Positions 8,781 to 18,266 are shown, numbered from the stretch's first letter. The stretch: 64,000 nt of DNA from Tenacibaculum maritimum NCIMB 2154 (GCF_900119795.1 NZ_LT634361.1:682001-746000), one strand, 5' to 3'. Notes: generated from the letters alone by a model not told the origin. Made by a program: numbers and translations.

Positions 8781-9698
8781 ATGATCATAGATTGGAAGGG
8801 TGTTATGCCGGCGGTAACCACTAAATTTACAAATGAAGATACGTTAGATTTAGAGATGTTTGAAGTAAATATTAATGCACAATTAGAAGCAGGTGTACAT
8901 GGAATTATTTTAGGAGGTACTTTGGGAGAAGCATCTACTTTATCTGATGAAGAAAAAAGAGTATTGGTAAAAGAAACTGTTAGAATAGTAGCGGGTAAAG
9001 TACCTGTTATTATGAATATTGCAGCGCAAACAACTAAAGAAGCCATTGAGGCGGCACGTAAAGCAAAGGAAGATGGAGCTTCTGGCTTAATGATGTTGCC
9101 TCCAATGCGTTATAAAGCAGATGCAAGGGAAACCATTGAGTTTTTTAAGCAAACGGCAAAAACTACTGATTTACCTATTATGGTATATAATAATCCAGTA
9201 GATTATGGTATTGAAGTTACTTTAGATATGTTTGAAGAACTGTTATCAGACTGTCCAAATATTCAGGCAGTTAAAGAATCAACTAGAGATATTTCAAACG
9301 TAACAAGAATGAAAAATCGTTTTGGAGATAGATTGGCTATTTTAAGTGGAGTAGATACGTTAGCACTCGAAAGTTTGGTTTTAGGAGCAGAAGGATGGGT
9401 AGCAGGTTTAGTATGTGCTTTTCCTGCTGAAACGGTAGCTATATTTAAGTTGGTAAAAGCAGGGCGATTTGAAGAAGCAGTAGCTATTTATAGATGGTTT
9501 TTACCATTGTTAGAATTGGATATAAATGCTAAGTTGGTGCAAAACATAAAGTTAGCAGAGGTAGCAACAGGTATTGGAACAGAGAATGTTCGTGCGCCCA
9601 GATTGCCTTTAATAGGAGAAGAACGTAAACGTGTTTTACAAATTATTGAAAATGGATTGAAAGGAAGACCTACGTTGCCTGAATATAAAAGTTTATAA
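8781..9698 (+). CDS. Dihydrodipicolinate synthase-family lyase/deaminase of the hydroxyproline pathway
   Basis: 305 residues from the ATG at 8781. An in-frame ATG at 8751 lies on top of the predicted promoter box, so it is rejected as the start. It is a TIM-barrel Schiff-base enzyme: GGTLGE at 45-50 (the GTTGE region, with Leu replacing one Thr), Tyr136 in VYNNPV and the Schiff-base Lys165 in AVKES. Beside a hydroxyproline epimerase, an FAD oxidase and an aldehyde dehydrogenase it most likely converts 1-pyrroline-4-hydroxy-2-carboxylate to 2-oxoglutarate semialdehyde. Its exact substrate is inferred from context. Confidence 0.85.
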   Translation: MIIDWKGVMPAVTTKFTNEDTLDLEMFEVNINAQLEAGVHGIILGGTLGEASTLSDEEKRVLVKETVRIVAGKVPVIMNIAAQTTKEAIEAARKAKEDGASGLMMLPPMRYKADARETIEFFKQTAKTTDLPIMVYNNPVDYGIEVTLDMFEELLSDCPNIQAVKESTRDISNVTRMKNRFGDRLAILSGVDTLALESLVLGAEGWVAGLVCAFPAETVAIFKLVKAGRFEEAVAIYRWFLPLLELDINAKLVQNIKLAEVATGIGTENVRAPRLPLIGEERKRVLQIIENGLKGRPTLPEYKSL

Positions 9699-9904
9699 AG
9701 TGGTAAAAGGTATTTCCCAACGATCAAATTTTTGAAAAATGTTTTAGAAAAACGTTCAAAAAAAGAGCAACTTTGCCAAGTATAAAAAAACATAAAGTAA
9801 AAGGTATTCCCCAATGCATAAAATAGTAAGAGTTACGTTACGTATTTTATAAAGAAAAACTTAAATAATCTGCTAATACTCAGCATAAAAAGAAGTGATA
9901 TACA

Positions 9905-11488
9905 ATGATTACAGGAAAGAACTATATAGGAAATCGATTGTCAAGTAAAGGAACAATTACGTATAAAACGTTTCATCCAGAATTAAACCAAGAAAATGAG
10001 TATGTATTTACAGAAGCAACACAAGAAGAAATTAACACAGCTGTTGATTTAGCTTCGGAAGCATTTCAAGAATTTAAACAAGTTTCAGGAAAAAAGAAGG
10101 CCGCCTTCTTAAATGTCATAGCTGATGAAATATTAACCTTAGAAGATGAGTTGATTCAAACATATTGCTCTGAAACAGGATTGCCAGAAGGAAGAGCTAT
10201 GGGAGAGCGAGGAAGAACTGTTTTCCAATTAAGGAGCTTTGCTGAATTAGTAGCTGAGGGTTCTTGGGTAGAAGCATCCATTGATACAGCAATACCAGAT
10301 AGAGCACCTTTGCCAAAGTCAGATATTCGAAAAATGAATGTTCCAATAGGCCCTGTAGTAGTATTTGGAGCAAGTAATTTTCCATTAGCGTATTCAACAG
10401 CAGGAGGAGATACAGCTGCGGCATTAGCCGCTGGTTGCCCAGTAATTGTAAAGTCGCACCCAATGCATGCAGGAACAGGAGCATTGGTAGCTTCTGCAAT
10501 AATAAAAGCCGCGGAAAAAACAGGAATGCCTAATGGAGTGTTTTCTAATTTGAATTCAAGTGGTATTGAAGTAGGGCAGCAATTAGTGTCGCATCCAAAA
10601 GTAAAGGCCGTTGGTTTTACAGGAAGTATTCGAGGAGGAAGAGCTTTGTTGGATTTAGCAGCAAAAAGAGAAGAACCAATTCCAGTTTTTGCAGAAATGG
10701 GAAGTGTCAATCCTGTTGTTATTTTACCAGAAGCTTTGGAAACAAGAGGAGCAGTTTTAGCAGAAACTTATGCCAAATCAATTACTCTAGGAACAGGACA
10801 GTTTTGTACCAATCCAGGATTGATTCTAGGAATAAAAAGCGAAGCGTTGACTAATTTTATTGAAAAATTAGCTGTAGAAACTGTAAAAATAAATCCTTCA
10901 TGTATGTTGCATCCAAATATTGTTGGAGCTTATGAAACAAATAAAAAGAAGTTATTAGCAGAAACAGGCATCGAGGTTGTTGGAGCTTATAAAGAAGCAG
11001 TAAAAAATAATTACGCAACGCAAGTAGTAGCTACAGTATCAGGAAGTACTTTTTTAAAGAACCCTACGTTGCATCAAGAAGTATTCGGACCTTTTTCATT
11101 AGTAGTTCAATGTGAAGATAAAGCAGCTTTAGAAAAAATAATAGCGGCTTTAGAAGGGCAACTAACAGGAACCATTATAGCCAATGATTCAGAAATTGGA
11201 ACGTATAATTCACTAATAACAACCTTACAAGATAGAGTAGGACGCATCATTTTCAATGGGGTGCCTACTGGAGTTGAAGTTTGTCCATCTATGGTTCATG
11301 GAGGGCCGTACCCAGCATCAACAGACAATCGTTTTACGGCAGTTGGTGTCAATTCAATTAAACGTTGGGTAAGACCGTTTAGTTATCAAGATTTTCCAAA
11401 TGCATTATTGCCAGAGGAGTTGCAAAATGAAAACCCGCTGCACATTGCTAGGTTACTTAACAATACGATGACACGAGATAAAATTTAA
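9905..11488 (+). CDS. 2-oxoglutarate semialdehyde dehydrogenase (aldehyde dehydrogenase family)
   Basis: 527 residues of the aldehyde dehydrogenase fold. The catalytic Cys is in GQFCTNPG and the general-base Glu in FAEMGSVNP, with cofactor-loop segments FGASNFPLAYS and VGFTGSIRGG. The length and the AEMGSVNP motif match the long 2-oxoglutarate semialdehyde dehydrogenases of hydroxyproline and pentose pathways. It would oxidise the semialdehyde to 2-oxoglutarate for the TCA cycle. The 206-bp upstream gap contains two copies of TAAAAGGTATT (near 9703 and 9798), of unknown meaning. Confidence 0.88.
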   Translation: MITGKNYIGNRLSSKGTITYKTFHPELNQENEYVFTEATQEEINTAVDLASEAFQEFKQVSGKKKAAFLNVIADEILTLEDELIQTYCSETGLPEGRAMGERGRTVFQLRSFAELVAEGSWVEASIDTAIPDRAPLPKSDIRKMNVPIGPVVVFGASNFPLAYSTAGGDTAAALAAGCPVIVKSHPMHAGTGALVASAIIKAAEKTGMPNGVFSNLNSSGIEVGQQLVSHPKVKAVGFTGSIRGGRALLDLAAKREEPIPVFAEMGSVNPVVILPEALETRGAVLAETYAKSITLGTGQFCTNPGLILGIKSEALTNFIEKLAVETVKINPSCMLHPNIVGAYETNKKKLLAETGIEVVGAYKEAVKNNYATQVVATVSGSTFLKNPTLHQEVFGPFSLVVQCEDKAALEKIIAALEGQLTGTIIANDSEIGTYNSLITTLQDRVGRIIFNGVPTGVEVCPSMVHGGPYPASTDNRFTAVGVNSIKRWVRPFSYQDFPNALLPEELQNENPLHIARLLNNTMTRDKI

Positions 11489-11632
11489 TAAGTAGGATTT
11501 TGACTCCTCTTTTTTATACCGATTAGTTTAATTTGTAAGCGGTATTAAATTTCATTATGAAAGGGGTTTTTCATTGAGAGGAGCAAAGTCCAAACGATCT
11601 TAACGATATAAGCTGCCCTAAAAAACGAATTC

Positions 11633-12640
11633 ATGAGAAAAACATTTTTTTGTATAGATGCCCATACTTGCGGTAATCCAGTAAGAGTAATTGCAGGAGG
11701 AGGACCTAATTTAAAAGGGGCCAATATGAGTGAAAAACGCCAGCATTTTTTAAAAGAATATGATTGGATTCGAAAAGGGTTGATGTTTGAGCCAAGAGGG
11801 CATGATATGATGAGTGGAGCCATTTTATTTCCTCCTCATGATTCAGAAAATGATTTTTCAATATTATTTATAGAAACTTCGGGTTGTTTACCAATGTGTG
11901 GGCATGGAACTATTGGCACGATTACCATAGCTATTGAAGAAGGATTGATTATACCTAAGCAGCCAGGGCTTATAAAAATGGAAGCACCAGCGGGACTAGT
12001 GCAAATAGCGTACGGACAAACTGGTAAAAAAGTAGATTGGGTGCGTTTAACGAATGTGAAAAGTTATTTAGCTGCTGAAAATTTAACAATAAGTTGCCCT
12101 GAGTTAGGTGAAATAACTTTTGATGTAGCTTATGGAGGAAATTATTATGCCATTGTAGACCCTCAAAAAAACTTTTCAGGAGTGCATGATTTTACAGCTA
12201 GTAAAATTATTCAGTATTCTCAAGTAGTTAGAACACGGATCAATAAAAAATACCCTGATTTGTTTATTCATCCTGAAAATGATACTATTAGAGATGTAAC
12301 ACATATGCTATGGACAGGAAATCCGTTAGAGGCATCTTCTTCAGGAAGAAATGCCGTATTTTATGGCGATAAAGCCATTGATAGAAGTCCTTGTGGTACA
12401 GGAACATCAGCAAGATTAGCGCAATTATATGCAAAGGGAAAATTGAAAAAAGGAGAAGAATTTATTCATGAAAGTTTTATTGGAAGTAAGTTTATTGGGC
12501 GTGTAGAAGAAGAAACTACCTTAGGAGGAAAATTAGCTATTGTTCCAAGCATTCAAGGATGGGCAAAGGTATATGGCTATAATACCATCATTATTGATGA
12601 AGAGGAGGATCCGTATGCACATGGTTTTCAGGTAATATAA
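11633..12640 (+). CDS. 4-hydroxyproline 2-epimerase (proline racemase family)
   Basis: 335 residues. The two catalytic cysteines of the family are visible: C89 in MCGHGT and C254 in SPCGTGTSA. The start MRKTFFCIDAHTCGNPVRV is the family's N-terminus. The Cys-Cys pair indicates racemase/epimerase activity rather than the dehydratase branch, which has Thr in place of the second Cys. It would convert trans-4-hydroxy-L-proline to the cis-D form. It stands between the aldehyde dehydrogenase and the FAD oxidase. Confidence 0.9.
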   Translation: MRKTFFCIDAHTCGNPVRVIAGGGPNLKGANMSEKRQHFLKEYDWIRKGLMFEPRGHDMMSGAILFPPHDSENDFSILFIETSGCLPMCGHGTIGTITIAIEEGLIIPKQPGLIKMEAPAGLVQIAYGQTGKKVDWVRLTNVKSYLAAENLTISCPELGEITFDVAYGGNYYAIVDPQKNFSGVHDFTASKIIQYSQVVRTRINKKYPDLFIHPENDTIRDVTHMLWTGNPLEASSSGRNAVFYGDKAIDRSPCGTGTSARLAQLYAKGKLKKGEEFIHESFIGSKFIGRVEEETTLGGKLAIVPSIQGWAKVYGYNTIIIDEEEDPYAHGFQVI

Positions 12641-12644
12641 AACT

Positions 12645-12761
12645 GAAGCGGTTTCAGCTTTTTTTGAAGTCTGCAAATTGGTCTTATTTCACCTTAATTT
12701 TAGCTTTTTAGGGTAAAAGATCCCAAATTTTCGCTTCTAAACAAAAGGTTTAAATCACTTC
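12645..12761 (-). repeat. MITE-like inverted-repeat element, copy A
   Basis: 117 bp that begins 4 bp after the epimerase stop codon. The ends form a terminal inverted repeat, GAAGCGGTTTCAGCTTTTT at 12645 and the reverse of GAAGTGATTTAAACC at 12747-12761, imperfect over about 19 bp. The interior shares an AAATTTTCGCTTC block with three other copies in the window (38014, 39998, 61697). No open frame. The rest of the 303-bp gap to 12943 holds only a weak TAGATTTG box at 12873-12880. Confidence 0.65.
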
Positions 12762-12943
12762 ACTGATGAAAATCAATTACAATACAATTTCTTATAAAAA
12801 AATAGAAGGGCTTATTTAAAAATTGGTGAAATAATAGAAAGAAAGTAATCTGTAAAAGAGAAAGAGATTAAATAGATTTGGGAATGCTTTTTATAAGTTG
12901 AAATACTTAAAAAGAAGCCTACTAATTAATTAAAATTTATTAG

Positions 12944-14191
12944 ATGTCAAAAGAAGTACTCATTATAGGAGGTGGGATTATAGGGTTATGCGCTGCATAT
13001 TATTTGCAAAAAGAAGGACATAAAGTAACGATCATTGATAAAGCCGATTTTTCGTCAGGAGCTTCTTTTGTAAACGCAGGATATATCACACCAAGTCATA
13101 TTATTTCTTTAGCCGCACCAGGAATGATTCGCAAAGGAGTTAAGTGGATGTTAGATGCTTCTAGTCCTTTTTATGTAAAGCCTCGTTTAGATATGGATTT
13201 TTTGAAGTGGTCATGGTTGTTTAAAAAATCAGCGACGCAACAAAAGGTAGCTGCTTCCATTCCTGTAATAAAAGAGATCAATCTGTTTAGTCGGGCTTTG
13301 TATGAAGAAATGAAACAATCAGAAGATTTTAATTTTTTCTATAAACACAAAGGATTGTTGATGTATTACCAAACAGAAAAAGCAGGAGCAGAAGAATGGG
13401 CTATAGGGAAGATGGCTATTAAAGAAGGACTTAAAGTAGAGCATTTAACAAAAGAAGCTGTAAAAAAGATAGAACCTCATGTAAATTTAAATATCAAAGG
13501 AGCAATATATTATCATTCAGATGCGCATATGACTCCTCATGAATTTATGCAGCAACTAAAAGTATATCTAGAAAAAAAAGGAGTGACAATACATGCCAAT
13601 GAGGAGGTGTTAGACCTCCATCTTTCTAAAAATAAGATTACTTCTATACTTACTAATAAACGAACTTTAGAGGCTGATGAAGTAGTAGTGGCAACTGGTG
13701 CTTGGACGCAAAAAATAGCGCAAAAGTTAGGAACAACCATTCCTGTTCAGGCAGGGAAAGGATATAGTATTAATACGGATAAAAATACAGGAATTACTGT
13801 TCCTGCTATTTTAATGGAAGCAAAGGTAGCAGTAACTCCTATGAACGGATTTACGCGCTTTGCAGGAACTATGGAAATAGGAGGAATTAACCATGATATC
13901 AATACAACCCGTGTACGGGCAATAGCCAAGGCAAGCGAAGGGTATTACGAGGGATTGATGCTTTCAGAAAAAGAAAAAGCAGCAGCGCAATGCGGTTTGC
14001 GCCCTTGCTCACCAGATGGGTTGCCTTATATAGGGAAACTACCAGATATAAGTAATGCAACTATTGCAACAGGGCATGCTATGATGGGGTGGAGCTTAGG
14101 GCCAGCTACAGGAAAATTAGTTGCTGAGATACTTTCAGAAAAAAAGCCTAGTTTAAATTTAGAGCCGTTTCACGTAGCGCGTTTTTCTTAA
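12944..14191 (+). CDS. FAD-dependent D-hydroxyproline dehydrogenase (DadA-like)
   Basis: 415 residues of the DAO/DadA fold. The N-terminal FAD-binding motif is GGGIIG in VLIIGGGIIGLCAAYYL, and the C-terminal FAD contact is in GLRPCSPDGLPYIG with TGHAMMGWSLGPATGK. In this gene set it is the natural candidate to oxidise cis-4-hydroxy-D-proline to the pyrroline taken by the 8781 enzyme. A D-amino acid dehydrogenase role cannot be excluded from sequence alone. It is the last gene of the pathway; the next gene has its own promoter. Confidence 0.85.
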   Translation: MSKEVLIIGGGIIGLCAAYYLQKEGHKVTIIDKADFSSGASFVNAGYITPSHIISLAAPGMIRKGVKWMLDASSPFYVKPRLDMDFLKWSWLFKKSATQQKVAASIPVIKEINLFSRALYEEMKQSEDFNFFYKHKGLLMYYQTEKAGAEEWAIGKMAIKEGLKVEHLTKEAVKKIEPHVNLNIKGAIYYHSDAHMTPHEFMQQLKVYLEKKGVTIHANEEVLDLHLSKNKITSILTNKRTLEADEVVVATGAWTQKIAQKLGTTIPVQAGKGYSINTDKNTGITVPAILMEAKVAVTPMNGFTRFAGTMEIGGINHDINTTRVRAIAKASEGYYEGLMLSEKEKAAAQCGLRPCSPDGLPYIGKLPDISNATIATGHAMMGWSLGPATGKLVAEILSEKKPSLNLEPFHVARFS

Positions 14192-14245
14192 AAAGCAATC
14201 ATTTTCTTTTCAAGTAATTTCAAATCATAACTGGTGTAAACAGTG

Positions 14246-14253
14246 TATCTTTG
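14246..14253 (+). promoter_or_regulatory. -7 promoter box (TATCTTTG) of the 5-FCL gene
   Basis: TATCTTTG matches TAnnTTTG and ends 6 bp before the ATG at 14260. It also overlaps an upstream TTG that could be mistaken for a start. Transcription would begin at or just before the ATG, so the message would be leaderless or nearly so. Confidence 0.55.
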
Positions 14254-14259
14254 GAGATC

Positions 14260-14808
14260 ATGGAAAAGCGAGAACTTCGAAAAATATACAAAGAAAAAAG
14301 GAGGGCGTTAACAGATTCAGCAATAGCTGCTTTTGAAAAAAACATCTACACCCAAATACAGCAGATGGATTGGTCATCAGTGTCAGTAATCCATATTTTT
14401 TTGCCAATAAAACAACAAAAAGAAATTAACACCTACCCGATTATTGATTTTTTAAGAAGTCTTAAAAAATCAATAGTGATTAGCAAAAGTGATTTTAAAA
14501 CGAATAAACTAAGTCATTTTTTATTTGATGAGGATACCAGCTTAGTGTTGAATTCTTATGGAATACCAGAGCCTGTAAATGCAAAAGAAATAGCGGTGAG
14601 CAATATTGACTTGATTTTTGTTCCTTTATTAATTTCGGATGCTCGAAAGTATAGGGTAGGATATGGAAAAGGATTTTACGATCGTTTTATTGCTGATTGT
14701 AAAAGGGAAGTGATTACAGTAGGAATAAATTTTTTTCAACCGATACAAAAAATAACAGATATTCATAAATACGACATGGCTTTAAGTCAGGTTATTTATC
14801 CAATATAA
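14260..14808 (+). CDS. 5-formyltetrahydrofolate cyclo-ligase
   Basis: 182 residues from the ATG at 14260. An upstream in-frame TTG at 14251 falls inside the promoter box and is rejected. Family marks are the N-terminal MEKRELRKIYKEKRRAL and the C-terminal YRVGYGKGFYDRF (substrate and ATP loop). It makes 5,10-methenyl-THF from 5-formyl-THF using ATP, in cytosolic one-carbon metabolism. Four bases separate it from the aminopeptidase gene, so the two are probably cotranscribed. Confidence 0.9.
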   Translation: MEKRELRKIYKEKRRALTDSAIAAFEKNIYTQIQQMDWSSVSVIHIFLPIKQQKEINTYPIIDFLRSLKKSIVISKSDFKTNKLSHFLFDEDTSLVLNSYGIPEPVNAKEIAVSNIDLIFVPLLISDARKYRVGYGKGFYDRFIADCKREVITVGINFFQPIQKITDIHKYDMALSQVIYPI

Positions 14809-14812
14809 AATT

Positions 14813-16597
14813 ATGATAGCAAAAAGAATAGCAGCTTTAAGAACTGCAATGAAAAATAAAAATTTAGATGCATATATCATTCCTTCAGCAGATCCGCATC
14901 AGTCAGAATATGTATCAGATCATTGGAAGTTAAGAACATACTTTTCTGGATTTACGGGGTCAGCAGGTACCCTAATTATTACCAAGGATATTGCTGGAGT
15001 ATGGACGGACTCTCGTTATTTCTTACAGTTTGAAGAAGAATGTAAGGATACTGAAGTAGTTTTGTATAAACAATCTATACCACATGCTCCAGAGCACGTA
15101 GCATGGTTGTGTAATTTGCTGCATAAGAATGCAGTCATAGGAATTGATTACCGCCAGTTTTCAAAAGCACAGGTAGATTATTTGACGGGTTTTACAAGTC
15201 TTAAAAACATTCAATTACAAAATGAAATGCACTTAGTTGATGGTATTTGGAATGATCGCCCAAGCTTGCCAAATACACCTATTCAAGAACATGCTACTGT
15301 ATTTAGTGGGCTAACTGTAGCGTTTAAACTAAATAAAGTTTATGAAGTGCTGCGGGAAAAGCATGCTGATTTTTACTTCTTTTCAGCACTAGATGAAATA
15401 GCATGGTTACTTAATATTCGCGCTAATGATGTAGATTTTACTCCTTTAGTAACGGCGTATCTATTAGTAGGTGAAGCACGTACTATAGTGTTTGCCGATA
15501 AGAGTAGGTTTTCAGCGAATTTATTAGCGGTGTTATCCGCTTGTAAAGTTGTAGTAGAAGACTATGAAAGCATTACTGAAATAGTACCTTTGGTAACTAA
15601 AAATAAAAAAATAGTTACAGATTCAGCTTCTTTAAATTATGCCATGTACCATGCAATAGCAGGTGAATTTGTATTTGAGAAATCGATTGCAAAAGAATTA
15701 AAAGCCGTCAAAAATTCAGTAGAAATTGAAGGAGCAAAAGAATGTATGCTTAAAGATGGGGTGGCATTAACTAAATTTTTTATTTGGTTAGAAAAAGAAT
15801 TAGAAGAAAATGCGATATCGGAATATGAAATAGGAAAGAAGTTAGAAGAGTTTAGAAGAGAGCAAGCGCATTATGTAGGAGCATCTTTTGCAAGCATTGT
15901 AGGTTATAAGGGAAACGGAGCTATTATTCATTATACAGCTCCTAAAGAAGGGTCTGCAATGGTACAAAAAGAAGGCGTTTTGTTGATAGACAGTGGAGCG
16001 CAATATAAAAATGGAACTACAGATATTACCAGAACTATTTGGCTAGGAGGAACTCCGACAGAAACTATAAAAAAAGCATACACTTCTGTACTAAAAGGCT
16101 ATATTGAGTTGGAGCGGTTACAGTTTCCCTTAGGAACTACAGGGGCTCAAATAGATGCCTTTGCACGTGTGCATTTGTGGAAAAATGGGCTGGATTATCC
16201 GCATGGAACGGGCCATGGTATAGGAAGTTTTGGTATGGTACATGAACCCGCTCAAGGTTTTACCACGGGAGCTACTACTGAAAGAGGAACTACTGTGCAC
16301 AAGCCTAATCAATTTACTACAATAGAGCCAGGATGTTATGTAGCAAATGAGTTTGGTATTAGAACGGAAAATGTAGTACTATCAAAAACGGTACGCAAAA
16401 CGGCTTTTGGAGAATTTATAGGGTTTGAGCCTTTAACATGGTGTTATATAGATACTAGTTTAGTACTGATTACTGAATTAAGCAGTGCAGAAATCACTTG
16501 GTTGAATGCATATCATGCACTTGTTTTTAAACAATTATCTCCTTTTTTAAATAAAGAAGAAACAAACTGGTTACAAGAAAAATGTAAGGCAGTATAG
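14813..16597 (+). CDS. Xaa-Pro aminopeptidase (APP1-like, M24B)
   Basis: 594 residues, the three-domain length of the eukaryote-like aminopeptidase P1 group. The N-terminal two creatinase-like domains (SADPHQSEYVSDHWKLRTYF) precede the pita-bread catalytic domain. Metal ligands are visible in IDSGAQY, TTDITRT, HGTGHGIG, EPGCY and TENV. It removes an N-terminal residue preceding proline or hydroxyproline and could supply substrates to the upstream hydroxyproline genes. No signal peptide, so cytosolic. Confidence 0.93.
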   Translation: MIAKRIAALRTAMKNKNLDAYIIPSADPHQSEYVSDHWKLRTYFSGFTGSAGTLIITKDIAGVWTDSRYFLQFEEECKDTEVVLYKQSIPHAPEHVAWLCNLLHKNAVIGIDYRQFSKAQVDYLTGFTSLKNIQLQNEMHLVDGIWNDRPSLPNTPIQEHATVFSGLTVAFKLNKVYEVLREKHADFYFFSALDEIAWLLNIRANDVDFTPLVTAYLLVGEARTIVFADKSRFSANLLAVLSACKVVVEDYESITEIVPLVTKNKKIVTDSASLNYAMYHAIAGEFVFEKSIAKELKAVKNSVEIEGAKECMLKDGVALTKFFIWLEKELEENAISEYEIGKKLEEFRREQAHYVGASFASIVGYKGNGAIIHYTAPKEGSAMVQKEGVLLIDSGAQYKNGTTDITRTIWLGGTPTETIKKAYTSVLKGYIELERLQFPLGTTGAQIDAFARVHLWKNGLDYPHGTGHGIGSFGMVHEPAQGFTTGATTERGTTVHKPNQFTTIEPGCYVANEFGIRTENVVLSKTVRKTAFGEFIGFEPLTWCYIDTSLVLITELSSAEITWLNAYHALVFKQLSPFLNKEETNWLQEKCKAV

Positions 16598-16619
16598 TGA
16601 TACCATTCATAACTATTAA

Positions 16620-16657
16620 AAAAAATCTCAATATGTTGTTAAGTATTGAGATTTTTT
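16620..16657 (+). terminator. Rho-independent terminator
   Basis: The arms AAAAAATCTCAATA (16620-16633) and TATTGAGATTTTTT (16644-16657) pair fully with a 10-base loop, and the second arm ends in T's. It sits just after the aminopeptidase stop. Confidence 0.75.
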
Positions 16658-16759
16658 ATTGTTTTGTAGTCTTTGTATTGAAAATTCTTAATTGTAACAA
16701 GATCAGTACAAGCTATAGCTAATGTAATATTCATCGAATAAGTGTAAAAAATGGGGTAT

Positions 16760-17341
16760 ATGAAAAAGATAGTAATCTTATTGTTATTAGTAATAAGTAC
16801 GGGGTGTCATTGCCCTAGATATACACATTCAGGAAGTGTAAATGGACGCTTGGATTTTAGAGAAGGGAGGTGGTTGCTCAATACTATTGAAGCTCCTAGC
16901 CGTATAGAAGATGTATTAACAAAAATAGCAGATAAAGAGTTTACCAATTTAATAGGAAATAGGTTTTCAATTCTAGAAAGAGCAAAAGGAATACTTATGC
17001 CTAGCGAAGTTGATGGGTTTAGTAAATCAGTTTTAAGAGATATTAAAAGAGGAACTGGAGTTGATTTTTTGATACATATCAAAGCAGAAAATATAGCTAG
17101 TGAAATAGGTGCTTTTCAAATAGGAGGTGTTGATACCCCTGTTAGAAACACAGGAAAGGTACATCTTACAATATACGATTTGAATCTTTTAGAGGAATTT
17201 TATACCCATACAATAATAGGCAATTTAATGATATTAAAAGATAGTCAAGATTTTGCATTTGCAAAGAATACAAATGCTATTATAAGGAAAGGACTAAAAA
17301 GAATTATTAAAAAAATTAAGAAAAATAAGATACGACGTTAA
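16760..17341 (+). CDS. Putative lipoprotein, family unknown
   Basis: 193 residues from the ATG at 16760; an in-frame ATG three codons earlier is also possible. The hydrophobic N-terminus ends in a lipobox (LVISTGC). The mature part has no motif I recognise and ends in a basic tail rich in Lys and Arg. It stands alone between the aminopeptidase terminator and the repeat-flanked island, so there is no context to suggest a job. Confidence 0.55.
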   Translation: MKKIVILLLLVISTGCHCPRYTHSGSVNGRLDFREGRWLLNTIEAPSRIEDVLTKIADKEFTNLIGNRFSILERAKGILMPSEVDGFSKSVLRDIKRGTGVDFLIHIKAENIASEIGAFQIGGVDTPVRNTGKVHLTIYDLNLLEEFYTHTIIGNLMILKDSQDFAFAKNTNAIIRKGLKRIIKKIKKNKIRR

Positions 17342-17500
17342 GGGGGATGCAAGTAATCTCAAAGAGTATAATTATATACTAAGCAATAGTGATTGTCGTA
17401 ATGAAGTTGTGGAAGAGCGATAGTTATACTATCTAAGACATCGCATTTTATTGAATAGCCAGTTTTTTAAGTTTTTTGTTGTTAAAAAATGAAATTATAA
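17342..17500. other. Intergenic stretch, nothing recognised
   Basis: The 159 bp between the lipoprotein stop and the left flanking repeat have no open frame or clear signal. The whole 17342-17687 gap is this segment plus the repeat. Confidence 0.4.
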
Positions 17501-17656
17501 CGAAGGCTATACTTGAACTTTTTGCCTAAAACAAGCTTCAAAATAATTCTAGCGATTCCTTATATAGTAGGCAATTTCCTATGTTGTCTTTGATTTTTTG
17601 CTTCGTTTTTCCTTCAAAAAAATAGAAAGAAATACAGCTAAAAGATAGTTGTTAGT
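17501..17656 (+). repeat. Flanking direct repeat, left copy (R1)
   Basis: Starts CGAAGGCTATACTTGA and shares several blocks with 21183-21364, including a GCAATTT block and GATTTTTTGCTTCGTTTTT. Small indels separate the copies. No open frame. It borders the minisatellite and defence genes on the left. Confidence 0.7.
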
Positions 17657-17708
17657 GCCCACTTTTTTTTCTTGATAAAAATACAACTCATTCATTATCA
17701 GTGTTAAT

Positions 17709-18266
17709 ATGTACAAGATTTTGAAGCTGCTCTAAAAAGTTTGTACAAGATTTTCCCTTTATTTTCTGTACAAGTTTTTGAAGTTGCTCTAAAAAGTTTG
17801 TACAAGATTTTCCCTTTATTTTCTGTACAAGATTTTGAAGTTGCTCTAAAAAGTTTGTACAAGATTTCCCCTTTATTTTCTGTACAAGATTTTGAAGTTG
17901 CTCTAAAAAGTTTGTACAAGATTTCTTCTTCATTTTCTGTACAAGATTTTGAAGTTGCTCTAAAAAGTTTGTACAAGATTTCCCCTTTATTTTCTGTACA
18001 AGGTTTTGAAGTTGCTCCAAAAAGTTTGTACAAGATTTTTCCTTTATTTTCTGTACAAGTTTTTGAAGTCGCTCTAAAAAGTTTGTACAAGATTTCCCCT
18101 TTATTTTCTGTACAAGGTTTTGAAGTTGCTCCAAAAAGTTTGTACAAGATTTCCTCTTCATTTTCTGTACAAGGTTTTGAAGTCGCTCTAAAAAGTTTGT
18201 ACAAGATTTTTCCTTTATTTTCTGTACAAGGTTTTGAAGTTGTTCTAAAAAGTTTGTACAAGATTT
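17709..18266. repeat. 57-bp tandem repeat array (minisatellite), about 9.8 units
   Basis: About ten units of 57 bp, each with two TGTACAAG words spaced 25 and 32 bp apart. The core TTGTACAA is a perfect 8-bp palindrome. Units differ by few bases (for example CTTTATTTTC versus CTTCATTTTC). Because 57 is a multiple of three, three different frames stay open (minus 17688-18275, minus 17704-18261, plus 17741-18268). The longest encodes a 19-residue repeat CTNFLEQLQNLVQKIKGKS but starts with TTG and has no evident ribosome site. I treat the array as non-coding; a helical-repeat protein is a weak alternative. Confidence 0.85.

Noticed and set aside
10156..10710. 184-residue frame on the minus strand within the aldehyde dehydrogenase
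   Set aside because: It is a shadow of a clearly coding plus-strand gene; no ribosome site or known family.
17709..18266. CRISPR array
   Set aside because: There are no unique spacers; the whole 57-bp unit repeats with few changes, and no cas genes lie nearby.
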